From contig JALHNO010000018.1 in NCBI GenBank assembly GCA_022843465.1, forward strand, positions 36,855-100,854: a DNA stretch of 64,000 nucleotides. The letters run 5' to 3'. The stretch's first letter is position 1. Every line of letters starts with the position of its first letter. This document shows positions 26,832-35,671 of this stretch, one piece after another. This DNA comes from Pseudomonadota bacterium (lineage in GTDB: Bacteria > Pseudomonadota > Gammaproteobacteria > Xanthomonadales > Ahniellaceae). The translations under genes and the position numbers were made by a program. The notes under the pieces were generated by a model. It was given only the letters and a program-made list of their open reading frames with translations, was not told the DNA's origin and did no database searches.

Positions 26832-27139
26832 GCAGCGGCCTGCCAGCCGAGACTTCCGCTGGCCAATTGACGATCCGAACGGTGAATGGAGAACCGCGCG
26901 ACCGCCTTGGCGATGTCGATCTGCAATTCGACCCGGGCCAGTTCGCCCGGCAACAGAGGTTCCTGGAACTTCGCCTGCGGAAACCGCAGAGACGACGGCT
27001 GCCGACCAAGCGCACGCGCAAGCGTCTGCAGCACCTGGTCCAGCAAGACCACACCCGGCACGACAGGCGCGCCGGGGAAGTGTCCGGGCAGCGCGGGATG
27101 TCCGGCCCCGATCATGAACATGGACTCGAATGTCGGCAT
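26828..27139 (-). CDS. FabA/FabZ-like hotdog dehydratase
   Basis: This 103-residue protein carries the FabZ signature H-P-A-L-P-G-H-F-P-G-A-P-V-V-P-G-V, with the catalytic His in G-H-F-P-G, and F-Q-E-P-L-L-P-G-E-L-A in the second strand pair. It is short for FabZ (about 150 residues) and looks like the compact dehydratase/thioesterase-like proteins of aryl polyene clusters. With the ApeP-like protein it gives the cluster two hotdog enzymes, as in related pigment loci. Encoded between the ACP and the acyltransferase. Confidence 0.82.
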   Translation of the reverse strand: MPTFESMFMIGAGHPALPGHFPGAPVVPGVVLLDQVLQTLARALGRQPSSLRFPQAKFQEPLLPGELARVELQIDIAKAVARFSIHRSDRQLASGSLGWQAAA

Positions 27140-27180
27140 CGGTCAGTGATCGCTCGGCCAGCCCCCGTGCCGCAGCGCGG

Positions 27181-27453
27181 TCAGAGTGTACGGTGTTGTT
27201 CGACATGCGCACTGAGTGCACGCAATGACGCAAAGATCCGTTTGTTGTCCTCGTTATCCGAACGCAGCTGGAAACCGTAGCGTTTGGAAATCGCCAGCGC
27301 CATCTCGAGGGCGTCGATCGAATCGAGACCGAGATCGTCGCCAAACAGCGCCGCCTCCGGTTTGATTTCCTCGGCCGTGACTGTCTCCAGATTGAGCGCC
27401 TGCACGATGAGTTGGGCGAGCTCCTGCTCGGCGGGGGTCTGCATGTCTGACAT
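27181..27453 (-). CDS. Acyl carrier protein of the pigment cluster
   Basis: This 90-residue protein has the phosphopantetheine site S45 in L-G-L-D-S-I-D-A-L-E and the acidic helix pattern of ACPs. It carries the growing aryl polyene chain. It is the first gene of the minus-strand operon that includes dehydratases, acyltransferase, carrier, exporter and ketoreductase. Many aryl polyene clusters encode two ACPs; no second one was found here. A shorter start at 27444 is possible. Confidence 0.92.
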   Translation of the reverse strand: MSDMQTPAEQELAQLIVQALNLETVTAEEIKPEAALFGDDLGLDSIDALEMALAISKRYGFQLRSDNEDNKRIFASLRALSAHVEQHRTL

Positions 27454-27476
27454 GGTCGCAATCCACAGAAAATAAA

Positions 27477-27495
27477 GCCTCCGCAGAGCGGAGGC
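27477..27495. promoter_or_regulatory. Perfect inverted repeat between the ACP operon and the second flavoenzyme gene
   Basis: GCCTCCGC (27477-27484), loop AGA, GCGGAGGC (27488-27495) form a perfect 8-bp dyad in the 101-bp divergent spacer, 24 bp upstream of the ACP start. It could be an operator shared by the two divergent units or a leader hairpin. No T tract follows in either direction. Confidence 0.45.
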
Positions 27496-27554
27496 AAGGT
27501 CGGGCAGTGTATCATGGCGGCTTGATTGCAGGCCTGAGCGGCCCCCGCCCCTAC

Positions 27555-28880
27555 ATGAATTCAGCCAACGATTTGCGCTTCGACGTGCTGGTGGCCGGCG
27601 GCGGCCCAGCGGGTTCGACCGTTGCCGCCCTGCTGGCGCGCAAAGGCCTCAAGGTCAAGCTGGTGGAGCGCGATCGTCATCCGCGCTTCCATATCGGCGA
27701 GTCACTGCTGCCGATGAATCGACCGATCTTCGAGCGACTCGGCGTCCTTGAGAAAGTCGAAGCCATCGGCAAACGCAAGCTCGGGGCGGATTTCCAGTCA
27801 GCCAGCGTCAAGGGCTATGGCACTTTCCTGTTTTCGCGATCCCTGCGCCCGACCGCGCCCTATGCCTGGCAGGTCCGCCGTGATCAGTTCGACGAGATGC
27901 TGTTCCGGCATGCCGCCGAGCAGGGTGTCGATGCCGAGGAAGGGGCTCATGTGCAGAATGTCCGCTTCGATGAGCTGGGCGTCAGCGCCGAGCTGCGCAG
28001 CGAGAACGGCGGCACCGAAGTCATCCGATCGCGCTACTTTGTTGATGCCAGCGGCCGCGACACGCTGCTGGGTAGCCAGCTGAAACTGAAACGCAAGCAC
28101 CCGGAGCACCAGAGCGCGGCGCTGTTCGCGCATTTCCGCAATGCCATGCACCGTCCAGGCGACGACGCCGGCAACATCAGCATCTACCGGTTCGCGCAGG
28201 GATGGATCTGGATGATTCCTTTGCCAGACGGGCTGATGAGTGTCGGCGCAGTCTGCTGGCCGGAGTACCTGAAGCAGCGGCGCGGACGTGGCGTCGAGTT
28301 CCTGCTGGAAACGCTCAGCAGCGTGCCCGATGTCGCCGATCGCCTGCGCGACGCCGAGGTCGAGGGCAACTTTCATGTCACCGGAAACTATTCCTATGCC
28401 TGCAATCCGATTGCAGGCCGGCGCTGGCTCCTGACAGGAGACGCGATCGCCTTTGTCGACCCCATCTTTTCGACCGGTGTCTACCTCGCCATGGACAGCG
28501 CCGAGCAGGCTGCCGAAGTGGTCGCGCAGTCCCTGCGCGATCCGCGGGCCGAGGCGCGCCTGCAAAAACGCTATGGGCGACGTCTGCAGGCTGGACTGCA
28601 GCGGTTTTCATGGTTCATTTACCGCTTCACGTCACCTGCCATGGCACAGATGTTTTCCAGTCCGCGCAACTTCCTGCAGGTTGAAGAGGCTGTAATCTCG
28701 ATGCTCGCCGGTGACGTGTTCCGCGATCAGGGGGTTCGTTGGCGGCTGTTCGTCTTCCGCATGCTCTACCGAATCACCCGTCTGGGTATGCTCGGCAAGG
28801 AACGCGCGGCCGCGGCCTTTCGTCGCCGTCAGATCCGGGAATCCTTCAGCGGCGGAACCACCTCGCAAGATCATGTTTGA
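27555..28880 (+). CDS. Flavin-dependent halogenase-like oxidoreductase (second of two)
   Basis: This 441-residue FAD enzyme has the Rossmann motif V-A-G-G-G-P-A-G-S and P-R-F-H-I-G-E-S-L-L-P, the region seen in phenolic halogenases. W217-I-W-M-I-P222 matches the halogenase W-x-W-x-I-P motif, and K73/K75 in G-K-R-K-L-G-A-D-F lie where the catalytic Lys is expected. G-D-A-I-A-F-V-D-P is the second FAD contact. It opens a short + strand unit with the chorismatase, making halogenation of the aryl head group plausible; ring hydroxylation or oxidation is the alternative. The start at 27555 gives a family-like N-terminus. Confidence 0.85.
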   Translation: MNSANDLRFDVLVAGGGPAGSTVAALLARKGLKVKLVERDRHPRFHIGESLLPMNRPIFERLGVLEKVEAIGKRKLGADFQSASVKGYGTFLFSRSLRPTAPYAWQVRRDQFDEMLFRHAAEQGVDAEEGAHVQNVRFDELGVSAELRSENGGTEVIRSRYFVDASGRDTLLGSQLKLKRKHPEHQSAALFAHFRNAMHRPGDDAGNISIYRFAQGWIWMIPLPDGLMSVGAVCWPEYLKQRRGRGVEFLLETLSSVPDVADRLRDAEVEGNFHVTGNYSYACNPIAGRRWLLTGDAIAFVDPIFSTGVYLAMDSAEQAAEVVAQSLRDPRAEARLQKRYGRRLQAGLQRFSWFIYRFTSPAMAQMFSSPRNFLQVEEAVISMLAGDVFRDQGVRWRLFVFRMLYRITRLGMLGKERAAAAFRRRQIRESFSGGTTSQDHV

Positions 28881-29865
28881 ACCCATCTTTCAGCTCCCGC
28901 CCACCCAGTCACTGTCGGTCTCGTATCAGCCCTGGCTGCCTGAGTCCCGGATGGCCGACGATACCCTGGCGCTGATCACCTTCGGTCGGGCGCACGACGA
29001 CAATGCCCCGGATCAGCGGACCTTGAATGTCGCCCTTGAGCCCCTGCTGGGCGCTGACCTGGTCGAGGTCTGGCACGGCCAGGGCGCTGTGCGCGCAGGT
29101 TGCCATGGCAGAGTGCACTATCGCGAGGATGACCAGCATGTATTCGCGTTCCTCGAGATCGACGAGCGCGATTACCGCTGTGTCGGGGCGGCCGCAGAAG
29201 CCGCCTACGCGGAAATGAGGGCATTCCAGGCGCAGTCGCCGAAGCCGCATCTGCTGCGCATCTGGAATTATTTTGACCACATCACCGCGGGCCGCGGCGA
29301 CGACGAGCGCTACCAGCTCTTCTGTGTCGGTCGCGCTGCCGGGCTCGGCGAACATCGGCCGGAAGCCCTGCCAGCGGCGACCGCGATCGGTCGGCGCCAC
29401 AACAGCCACAAGCTCCAGGTCTATTGGCTGGCGGCAACCCAGCCGGGACGCCCGCTGGAAAATCCACGCCAGGTCAGCGCCTATCACTATCCGCGCCAGT
29501 ATGGGCCGGCGCCGCCGCGCTTCGCGCGCGCCACCCTGACCGCAGCGGGCGATCTACTGATCTCGGGAACCGCCAGCGTGGTCGGCCACGCCACCCACCA
29601 CGATGGCGATCTGGGGCGTCAACTCGGCGAGACGCTCTGCAACCTCGATGCCCTGCTCGCGCATGCCCATGCCAGCGACCCCCGCTGCCCGCAGCGTTTT
29701 GGGCCGGCGACCCTGCTCAAGGTCTATTTGCGCCACCGCGGCGATGCCGGACACGTGGCCGAAGTCCTGCGCGCACGCTTGCCGGCCGACGCACCCTTGC
29801 TGATTCTGGAGGCTGACGTCTGCCGCAGCGATCTGCTGATCGAGATCGACGGACTACACCGCTGA
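28873..29865 (+). CDS. Chorismatase (XanB2/FkbO-Hyg5 family), hydroxybenzoate synthase
   Basis: This 330-residue protein matches the chorismatase family, including XanB2 of Xanthomonas, which converts chorismate to 3- and 4-hydroxybenzoate. Features are L-R-I-W-N-Y-F-D-H-I in the middle, R-Y-Q-L-F-C-V-G-R, P-R-Q-V-S-A-Y-H-Y-P-R-Q-Y-G, and a C-terminal RidA-like part (L-I-S-G-T-A-S-V-V-G-H). 3-hydroxybenzoate primes the xanthomonadin aryl polyene and 4-hydroxybenzoate feeds ubiquinone. It overlaps the upstream flavoenzyme gene by 8 bases and, at its 3' end, the convergent ligase gene by 12 bases. Confidence 0.93.
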   Translation: MFEPIFQLPPTQSLSVSYQPWLPESRMADDTLALITFGRAHDDNAPDQRTLNVALEPLLGADLVEVWHGQGAVRAGCHGRVHYREDDQHVFAFLEIDERDYRCVGAAAEAAYAEMRAFQAQSPKPHLLRIWNYFDHITAGRGDDERYQLFCVGRAAGLGEHRPEALPAATAIGRRHNSHKLQVYWLAATQPGRPLENPRQVSAYHYPRQYGPAPPRFARATLTAAGDLLISGTASVVGHATHHDGDLGRQLGETLCNLDALLAHAHASDPRCPQRFGPATLLKVYLRHRGDAGHVAEVLRARLPADAPLLILEADVCRSDLLIEIDGLHR

Positions 29866-31209
29866 GCCAGGGGCGTCGGCTCCCGAACGCATGCATTCGA
29901 GCAATGCCTGTCGCGGCAGTTTGCCCAGTGCATTGCGTGGCAGCTCGGCCACCCGCACGATGCGCCGCGGCACGAAAGCGGCATCCAGGGATTTGCGCAG
30001 GGCTGCCAGAATCGCCGCCTGATCGATCTCGGGCGCCACCACGATGGCGGTAAGCCGGCGCACCCGGCCCTGGCCCTCGTCCTGAACCACGACGCCATCA
30101 CGGACTCCTTCGATGGCGAGCAGACGCCGCGTCACATCCGCCAGCGAGGCCCGCTTGCCGGCGATTTCGATCTGATCGGCATGCCGGCCACGCACTACGA
30201 AGCGGCGACCCGGCAGGCATTCCACCAGATCCTGCAGCAGGGTCGCCTGAGCGATCCACGGTGCCTGCACCAGGGTGCCATCGGGCTGTGGGCTCAGGCT
30301 GACCTGATCCATCAACTGCCAGCTGTCTTCCGTTGCCGTGCGGCGGTTGCCGATCACACAGGTCTCGGTCGAGCCGAAGACTTCGAGGACCACGGTATCA
30401 AGCGCCTGTTCGACCCTCAGCGCCAACTCGGCGCTGAGCGGGGCGGTGGCGGACACCACTGCAGCCGTGGCCGGCACGCGCTGTCCGGACGAAGCCAGCA
30501 CGCACAGATGTATCGGCGTCGATACCAGCACGCGCGGCTCATCCAGCTCGGCCAGACTGGCCGCAATATCCGCCGGAAACAGGCTGCGTCGGGTGTACAG
30601 CGTTGCGCCGGCCAGCAGCGGCATCAATACCGACATCTCGATCCCGTACATGTGCTGCGGCGGCACCGTAGCCAGAATCGAAAAACCGGCGTCACCAACC
30701 AGCGGTCGCAGCGCCGCCACATTGTTGGCCGTACTCTGGACGAAGCCGGCCCAGGTCTTGGGATGCGGGCGCGGCTGACCGGTGCTGCCCGAAGTGAAGC
30801 CGATCACTGCGATATGGTCACCCGCGATCAGCGGAATATCGGCCTGCGTGCCCCGCTCTGCCTGGTGGATGGCCGCGACGACGCGCGCATCATCGACGAC
30901 ATGACTGGACTCCCAATCGCGCTGCACCTCGGCAACCACAGCCTCGGCGCGCGACGCTGGCAACAGATTGGTCTGGCCGCGCAGCAGCACCGCACCGAAT
31001 GCGACCAGGAAATGGTAGCTGCATTCGCACAGGTTGATGGCGTAATGCCGGTCCGGAAGCAGGCGCGCCAACGCACGGACATCCTGCAGATACTCGAGCT
31101 GGCTGATATCGCGCCCGCAGTGCCGGGCGAGGCGGGCGCCCGGCTGCCACTGTCCGAGCAGAGGCAGCCGAGGGGCTGGTACGGCCTGTGTTTCGAGTAC
31201 GGACGACAT
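29854..31209 (-). CDS. AMP-dependent acyl/aryl ligase (XanA2/ApeH-like)
   Basis: This 451-residue adenylating enzyme has the P-loop G-F-T-S-G-S-T-G-Q-P, the adenylate motif F-G-S-T-E-T, and the C-terminal catalytic Lys in R-N-A-L-G-K-L-P-R. Aryl polyene clusters use such ligases to activate the hydroxybenzoate starter for loading on ACP. The start at 31209 (MSSVLE) is chosen; ATGs at 31233 and 31359 also open the frame. It is transcribed alone against the chorismatase unit and overlaps that gene by 12 bases at the 3' end. Confidence 0.87.
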   Translation of the reverse strand: MSSVLETQAVPAPRLPLLGQWQPGARLARHCGRDISQLEYLQDVRALARLLPDRHYAINLCECSYHFLVAFGAVLLRGQTNLLPASRAEAVVAEVQRDWESSHVVDDARVVAAIHQAERGTQADIPLIAGDHIAVIGFTSGSTGQPRPHPKTWAGFVQSTANNVAALRPLVGDAGFSILATVPPQHMYGIEMSVLMPLLAGATLYTRRSLFPADIAASLAELDEPRVLVSTPIHLCVLASSGQRVPATAAVVSATAPLSAELALRVEQALDTVVLEVFGSTETCVIGNRRTATEDSWQLMDQVSLSPQPDGTLVQAPWIAQATLLQDLVECLPGRRFVVRGRHADQIEIAGKRASLADVTRRLLAIEGVRDGVVVQDEGQGRVRRLTAIVVAPEIDQAAILAALRKSLDAAFVPRRIVRVAELPRNALGKLPRQALLECMRSGADAPGSAV

Positions 31210-31480
31210 GCGATGTGCGGATTCCCGGATCATGCTGGCGACAGGGGGACCACGCGCCCGGCGGGCATCGTTCACTCCCCTCCCCAGGCTGCAAGGGTGG
31301 CGCAAGTCGCGTGACAGCTCAAGTCGCCCGCAGGCTGGCGGTTCAGCCGGCGCAGCCATTCCGGCGGCAGCGTCCCCGCCGAGCGTCGCTACGGGCGGCC
31401 GGCTTCGCAGCTTCGCCCGACGGGGCTACACTGGGCGCGCAGTTCCACAGTTCCGTCACAGCCACGCAGGGAGCAGGTCC

Positions 31481-32527
31481 ATGCCGGTAGATGCGCAACA
31501 GCTCGCCCGATTCTATCCGCTCGACAAGTTGCGCCCGGAGAGCCTGGAACAGCTGGCCAAAGAGGCGAAGACCGAGGATGTCGGCAAGGGCACCGTGTTG
31601 TTCAAGGCCGGTGATGTCGATGACCACATGATCTATGTGGTCAGTGGCGTAGTCCGCGGCGACTACCCCGATGGCAAGGTCAAGAGCACCGACGGCAGTT
31701 CGCTGCAGGGTCGCTACGCACTCGGCGATCTGCAGCCCAGGCGCTTCACCGCAACGGTCGAGTCGCTGATTGCCGTGCTGATCAAGCTGGACCGGCGCTA
31801 TACCGAGAAGATCATCATCTGGGATCAGCTCAGCCGCAGCGAAGGCTTCCGCCACTATGACGCCGACCCCAATGCCAACCGCTGGGTGTTCCGCGTTCTG
31901 CACAACCGCGCCTTGCACAAGCTGCCCACCGGCGCCGTCGAGCGGCTGTTCCAGCGCCTTGAAGAAGTTCATGTGGTCAAGGGCCAGCTGATCGTGCGCG
32001 AGGGCGACGAGGCCGATTACTTCTATGTGGTCAAGGAGGGCTCGGCATCGGTTTCCAAGCAGAGCGGTGAGGGCGAGGCAATCATCGCCTACCTGGTACG
32101 CGGCGACACCTTCGGTGAGGACGCCCTGCTTACCAAGAGCGTGCGCAATGCCAGTGTGTCGATGATGTCCGATGGCAAGCTGATGCGGCTGTCGAGCAAG
32201 GACTTCGCCGAAATCCTGACGCCTCCGGTGGTCGATTGGGTCAGCGCCGGCAAGGCCAGCATCCTGGCACGCCAGGGCGCCCAGGTGCTTGATGTGCGCA
32301 CCGAAGAGGAGTTCGAGGAACGCGCGATCAAGGGCGCCCTGAATATCCCGCTGTTCCATCTGCGCGACCGCATCGACGAACTCGACCGCAGCCGCAAACT
32401 GATCGTCTATTGCAACACCGGCGAACGCAGCGCAGCGGCCACCTTCATCCTCAGCAAGGTCGGCTTCGACTCGGTGGCGCTCCAGGGTGGACTGGCGGCC
32501 ATGATGAAACAGATGGAAAAACCCTGA
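31481..32527 (+). CDS. Two cyclic-nucleotide-binding-like domains fused to a rhodanese domain
   Basis: This 348-residue soluble protein has two cNMP-binding-like domains (about residues 15-110 and 145-245) and a C-terminal rhodanese domain (about 255-345). The second cNMP domain keeps a phosphate-cassette-like G-E-D-A-L-L...R-N-A-S; the first lacks it. The rhodanese active site is I-V-Y-C-N-T-G-E-R-S with the catalytic Cys. This suggests sulfur or redox signalling tied to a nucleotide ligand, but no output domain is present. A strong ribosome site (GGGAGCAGG) precedes the ATG at 31481; the upstream in-frame extension to 31208 is antisense to the ligase gene. Confidence 0.87.
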   Translation: MPVDAQQLARFYPLDKLRPESLEQLAKEAKTEDVGKGTVLFKAGDVDDHMIYVVSGVVRGDYPDGKVKSTDGSSLQGRYALGDLQPRRFTATVESLIAVLIKLDRRYTEKIIIWDQLSRSEGFRHYDADPNANRWVFRVLHNRALHKLPTGAVERLFQRLEEVHVVKGQLIVREGDEADYFYVVKEGSASVSKQSGEGEAIIAYLVRGDTFGEDALLTKSVRNASVSMMSDGKLMRLSSKDFAEILTPPVVDWVSAGKASILARQGAQVLDVRTEEEFEERAIKGALNIPLFHLRDRIDELDRSRKLIVYCNTGERSAAATFILSKVGFDSVALQGGLAAMMKQMEKP

Positions 32528-32555
32528 GCGGGCGCCCGACGCCCACGCAATGGTC

Positions 32556-33206
32556 TCAGCGATTGGCCCTGATCTGATCGCCGACAATCACTACATCGGC
32601 CGGGCGCGCAGCAAACAGGCCGACGCAGACCACACCGACGATGCGGCCGTAGTCGGCCTCGGCGCGCACCGGATCGCTGAGGCGCAGATTGTGGACATCC
32701 AGGATCCAGTTGCCATTGTCGGTGGTGACACCATCGCGCCAGACCGGCTGACCGCCCAGCTTGACGATCTGGCGGGCGACATAGCTGCGCGCCATGGGAA
32801 TCACTTCGATCGGCAACGGAAACGCGCCAAGCAGGTCGACCTGCTTGGCCGGGTCGATCAGGCAGACAAACTTGCTCGAGGCCGCAGCCAGGATTTTCTC
32901 GCGGGTCAGGGCGGCACCGCCGCCCTTGATCAGGCGATTCCACGGATCGCATTCGTCGGCGCCATCGACATACAGCGGCAGGCCACCTGTACTGTTGAGG
33001 TCGAACACCGGGATGCCATGTTCCTTCAACAGCGCGGTGCTGCGCTCTGAACTGGACACCGCCCCCTCGATCCGGTGCTTGATGGTGGCCAGTGCGTCGA
33101 TGAAATGCGCCACCGTCGAACCGGTACCGACACCGACGACGGTGCCGTCCTCAACGTACTCGAGGGCCTTGCGTCCGGCCAGGCGCTTTTGTGCTTCCTT
33201 GTCCAC
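32556..33206 (-). CDS. rpiA: Ribose-5-phosphate isomerase A
   Basis: This 216-residue enzyme interconverts ribose 5-phosphate and ribulose 5-phosphate in the pentose phosphate pathway. Family motifs are [20 protein letters not shown] (catalytic acids) and [13 protein letters not shown]. Length is normal. It stands alone, convergent with the cNMP-rhodanese gene. Confidence 0.97.
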   Translation of the reverse strand: MDKEAQKRLAGRKALEYVEDGTVVGVGTGSTVAHFIDALATIKHRIEGAVSSSERSTALLKEHGIPVFDLNSTGGLPLYVDGADECDPWNRLIKGGGAALTREKILAAASSKFVCLIDPAKQVDLLGAFPLPIEVIPMARSYVARQIVKLGGQPVWRDGVTTDNGNWILDVHNLRLSDPVRAEADYGRIVGVVCVGLFAARPADVVIVGDQIRANR

Positions 33207-33308
33207 TGCCGCTGCTCCGATGCTGGGGAATCGTGTTGTGTGGTCTTATTCTGCCAGCATCCGGCCTGGCACTCACAGCGTTGCATTGCAGTGCCCGCGC
33301 GAGTTCGT

Positions 33309-33764
33309 CTATTCCAAGGCCAGGATGTAATCCCATTGCGCCTGCGTCACCGGCAGCACCGACAACCGATTGCCGCGACGTGTCAGCGCAAAATCGCCCA
33401 GTTGCGCGGCGTGATCCTGCAAACGCGCCAGTGTGATCGGCCGCCTGAGCTTGCGCTTGTAGGCGACGTCAACACAGAGCCAGCGTGGCGCCTCGGGCTT
33501 GCTGGCCGGGTCGAAGTAATCGCTGGCCGGATCGAACTGGCTCATGTCCGCCTTGGCGGCGCCGGCAATGCTGCAGATCCCCACGATGCCGGGCTCGGCA
33601 CAATTGCTGTGATAGAAAAACGCCAGGTCTCCCGGCTGCATGCCATCGCGCATGTAATTGCGCGCCTGGTAGTTGCGCACACCACCCCAGGGCTCACGAC
33701 GGACCTGCTTGAGCATGTCGATCGAGAACTCTTCGGGTTCGGACTTGAACAGCCAATGATTCAT
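33309..33764 (-). CDS. EVE domain (PUA-like) protein
   Basis: This 151-residue protein is a single EVE domain: M-N-H-W-L-F-K-S-E-P-E-E-F, G-V-R-N-Y-Q-A-R-N-Y-M-R and G-D-L-A-F-F-Y-H-S-N. EVE domains bind modified nucleobases. The ATG at 33764 overlaps the stop codon of the sulfotransferase gene as ATGA, so it is probably translated from the same message, although a functional link is not obvious. Confidence 0.93.
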   Translation of the reverse strand: MNHWLFKSEPEEFSIDMLKQVRREPWGGVRNYQARNYMRDGMQPGDLAFFYHSNCAEPGIVGICSIAGAAKADMSQFDPASDYFDPASKPEAPRWLCVDVAYKRKLRRPITLARLQDHAAQLGDFALTRRGNRLSVLPVTQAQWDYILALE

Positions 33765-34465
33765 CCTTGCTCCCAACCAGTTGCGGGCGCGGTGCCTGTC
33801 GCCTGAAAAAAATCCAGCCCTGCTGCAGACTGCCGGATGCCATTGAACTCGTAGCCAAAATGGCGCAGGTCAGCCGAGTAAACATCGGCGACCATCGACT
33901 GCAACTCGTCATCATAGTAGTCGCGGTAGTCGCCACGACCGGATTCATTGCTTCGCGCCAATATCGATCCGGAGAGCCCAATTCGATTGCAAATCCCGTC
34001 GAAGCCTTCTTGCATGTTCTCAAAACGCCCCAGACCGTCCATCGCAATCACACCGGCACCATCGCTGATAAATTCCCACTGCGGCCGGAACAGCAGGTGC
34101 TCATCCGGACGCAGCTCGGTGAGCACCCGTTTCATGAAATCGCGTGGGGCTGCCATAAACTGGCCGCTGTTGCGACTGATGAACGCACAGTAGGAAACGT
34201 AGCGGTCAAAGGGATTGCGCACGAAAGCGAACTTGAAGTAGCGCTGCAGGGTGGCTGTGCCCAGCGCGGGCTGGATCTGCTGGAAACTGATGTGGCCATG
34301 ACGCAACGCCGCCAGATCCGGGAACGGCAATTGTCGATCCTCGAAGAGCGCAACCTGCTCCAGATCGCCGCGCGCCAGATGTGGGCGCAGTGCCCGTCTG
34401 ATCGAATGCGTGCCCGTCTTGGGCACTGCGAAAAAGACAAACTGGTGGTAGTGCGAAACGATCAT
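33761..34465 (-). CDS. Sulfotransferase family 2 protein
   Basis: This 234-residue protein has the PAPS 5'-phosphosulfate loop near the N-terminus (A-V-P-K-T-G-T-H-S-I, residues 13-22) and the 3'-phosphate motif F-V-R-N-P-F-D-R-Y-V-S. It therefore belongs to the Sulfotransfer_2 type (carbohydrate sulfotransferase-like), a different branch from the TPR-linked and fused enzymes in this window. No signal peptide or membrane helix is seen. It is divergent from an AspH-like dioxygenase gene whose start is 137 bp away. The ORF extends to 34762, but the N-terminal addition is not family-like. Confidence 0.87.
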   Translation of the reverse strand: MIVSHYHQFVFFAVPKTGTHSIRRALRPHLARGDLEQVALFEDRQLPFPDLAALRHGHISFQQIQPALGTATLQRYFKFAFVRNPFDRYVSYCAFISRNSGQFMAAPRDFMKRVLTELRPDEHLLFRPQWEFISDGAGVIAMDGLGRFENMQEGFDGICNRIGLSGSILARSNESGRGDYRDYYDDELQSMVADVYSADLRHFGYEFNGIRQSAAGLDFFQATGTAPATGWEQG

Positions 34466-34602
34466 GCCGCTCGAACGGGTCGCGCCGCTGGGGGAGCCGG
34501 ATTCTATCGAATACCCGCTCGCTGTGGCGCGTGTCATGCGACGACGCGAACACCTGGAAAGTGCTACCGTGGTATCGACTCCGTATCCATCCGCGCGCCG
34601 CC

Positions 34603-35619
34603 ATGCACCTTGACACCCCGTTCGTGCGTCTGCCGATCGTCTTTGATGCCGCAATGCTCGCCAGCGAAATCGGCGCCCTGCCCGAATCCGCGTGGCGGCC
34701 GCATCCACAAGGATATCCGGGCAATACCGCATTGGCTCTGGTTTCGGCAGGGGGCGATCCACTCAACGACTTGACCCGCGGCGTCATGTTACCCACGCCA
34801 TGGCTGCAGAGACTTCCTTACACCGGTCAGGTCATGGCGGCGCTGGGCACTTCGATTGGAAGATCGCGATTGATGCGGATCGATGGCAACGGCGAAGCCA
34901 CCAGACACGTGGACTCCAACTATTACTGGGCGACCCATGTGCGCATCCATGTTCCGGTCATCACCACGCCCGATGTCGAATTTCTCTGCGGGTCCGCGCG
35001 CGTGCACATGGCCGCAGGTGAATGCTGGATCTTCGATACCTGGTCGCCACACAACGTGATCAACCCTGCCCCCACCAGGCGTATCCATCTGGTCTGCGAC
35101 TCGGTGGGCGCACCCGCTTTCTGGGATATGGTGGATCGCGGCCATCGGCCCCGGTGCCTGCACCCCGCACCCGACCCCACGGCCACGCGGGTACCCTGTG
35201 AAACCGGGCGCAACATCCAACCAGAGTTCGAGCGCAGCAACCAGCCAGTCGTGATGACGCCCTTCGAGGTCACCCATTGGTGCGATATGGTGATGACCGA
35301 ACTGCAGGCCGTGGCCGGCAGTCGTGATTCCAGAGTGGGCGAATTGGGTATGTTGCTGAAGCGATTTCAGCGCGCCTGGACCGATGCCTGGGCTCGCCAT
35401 GGCATTCTGATCAGCGGGCATGGGCTCTATGAGCACCTATTGCTGAACCTGTCGTCGGCACTGGATGCCTTCGGCGACCTGCCGTCGCTGCGCAATGAGG
35501 TTCGGGTGCCGCAACTGTTGCGGCAACTGGTGGTCCGCAGCGCGCTCAATCCCGAGATCGCGTTGGACCTGCAGGATGACCCTGGCAGGCTGCGTGCGGC
35601 CATGGTTGCCTTGCGCTGA
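34603..35619 (+). CDS. Stand-alone AspH-like 2OG/Fe(II) dioxygenase
   Basis: This 338-residue protein is the single-domain counterpart of the fused protein at 7790-9637. The first 165 residues align without gaps, with identical metal and co-substrate positions: H102-x-D104 (T-R-H-V-D), H150 (F-D-T-W-S-P-H) and R160 (R-I-H-L-V). The helical middle region after P-V-V-M-T-P is also shared, but here the chain ends where the fused protein continues into its sulfotransferase. The divergent neighbour encodes a sulfotransferase, so the pairing is conserved in a different gene arrangement. The ATG at 34603 gives the same N-terminus as the fused protein. Confidence 0.87.
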   Translation: MHLDTPFVRLPIVFDAAMLASEIGALPESAWRPHPQGYPGNTALALVSAGGDPLNDLTRGVMLPTPWLQRLPYTGQVMAALGTSIGRSRLMRIDGNGEATRHVDSNYYWATHVRIHVPVITTPDVEFLCGSARVHMAAGECWIFDTWSPHNVINPAPTRRIHLVCDSVGAPAFWDMVDRGHRPRCLHPAPDPTATRVPCETGRNIQPEFERSNQPVVMTPFEVTHWCDMVMTELQAVAGSRDSRVGELGMLLKRFQRAWTDAWARHGILISGHGLYEHLLLNLSSALDAFGDLPSLRNEVRVPQLLRQLVVRSALNPEIALDLQDDPGRLRAAMVALR

Positions 35620-35671
35620 TATCGCTTCTTGCCGCACTTACCCGCACTGTTCAGGCCAGCGAAATGCCCTG

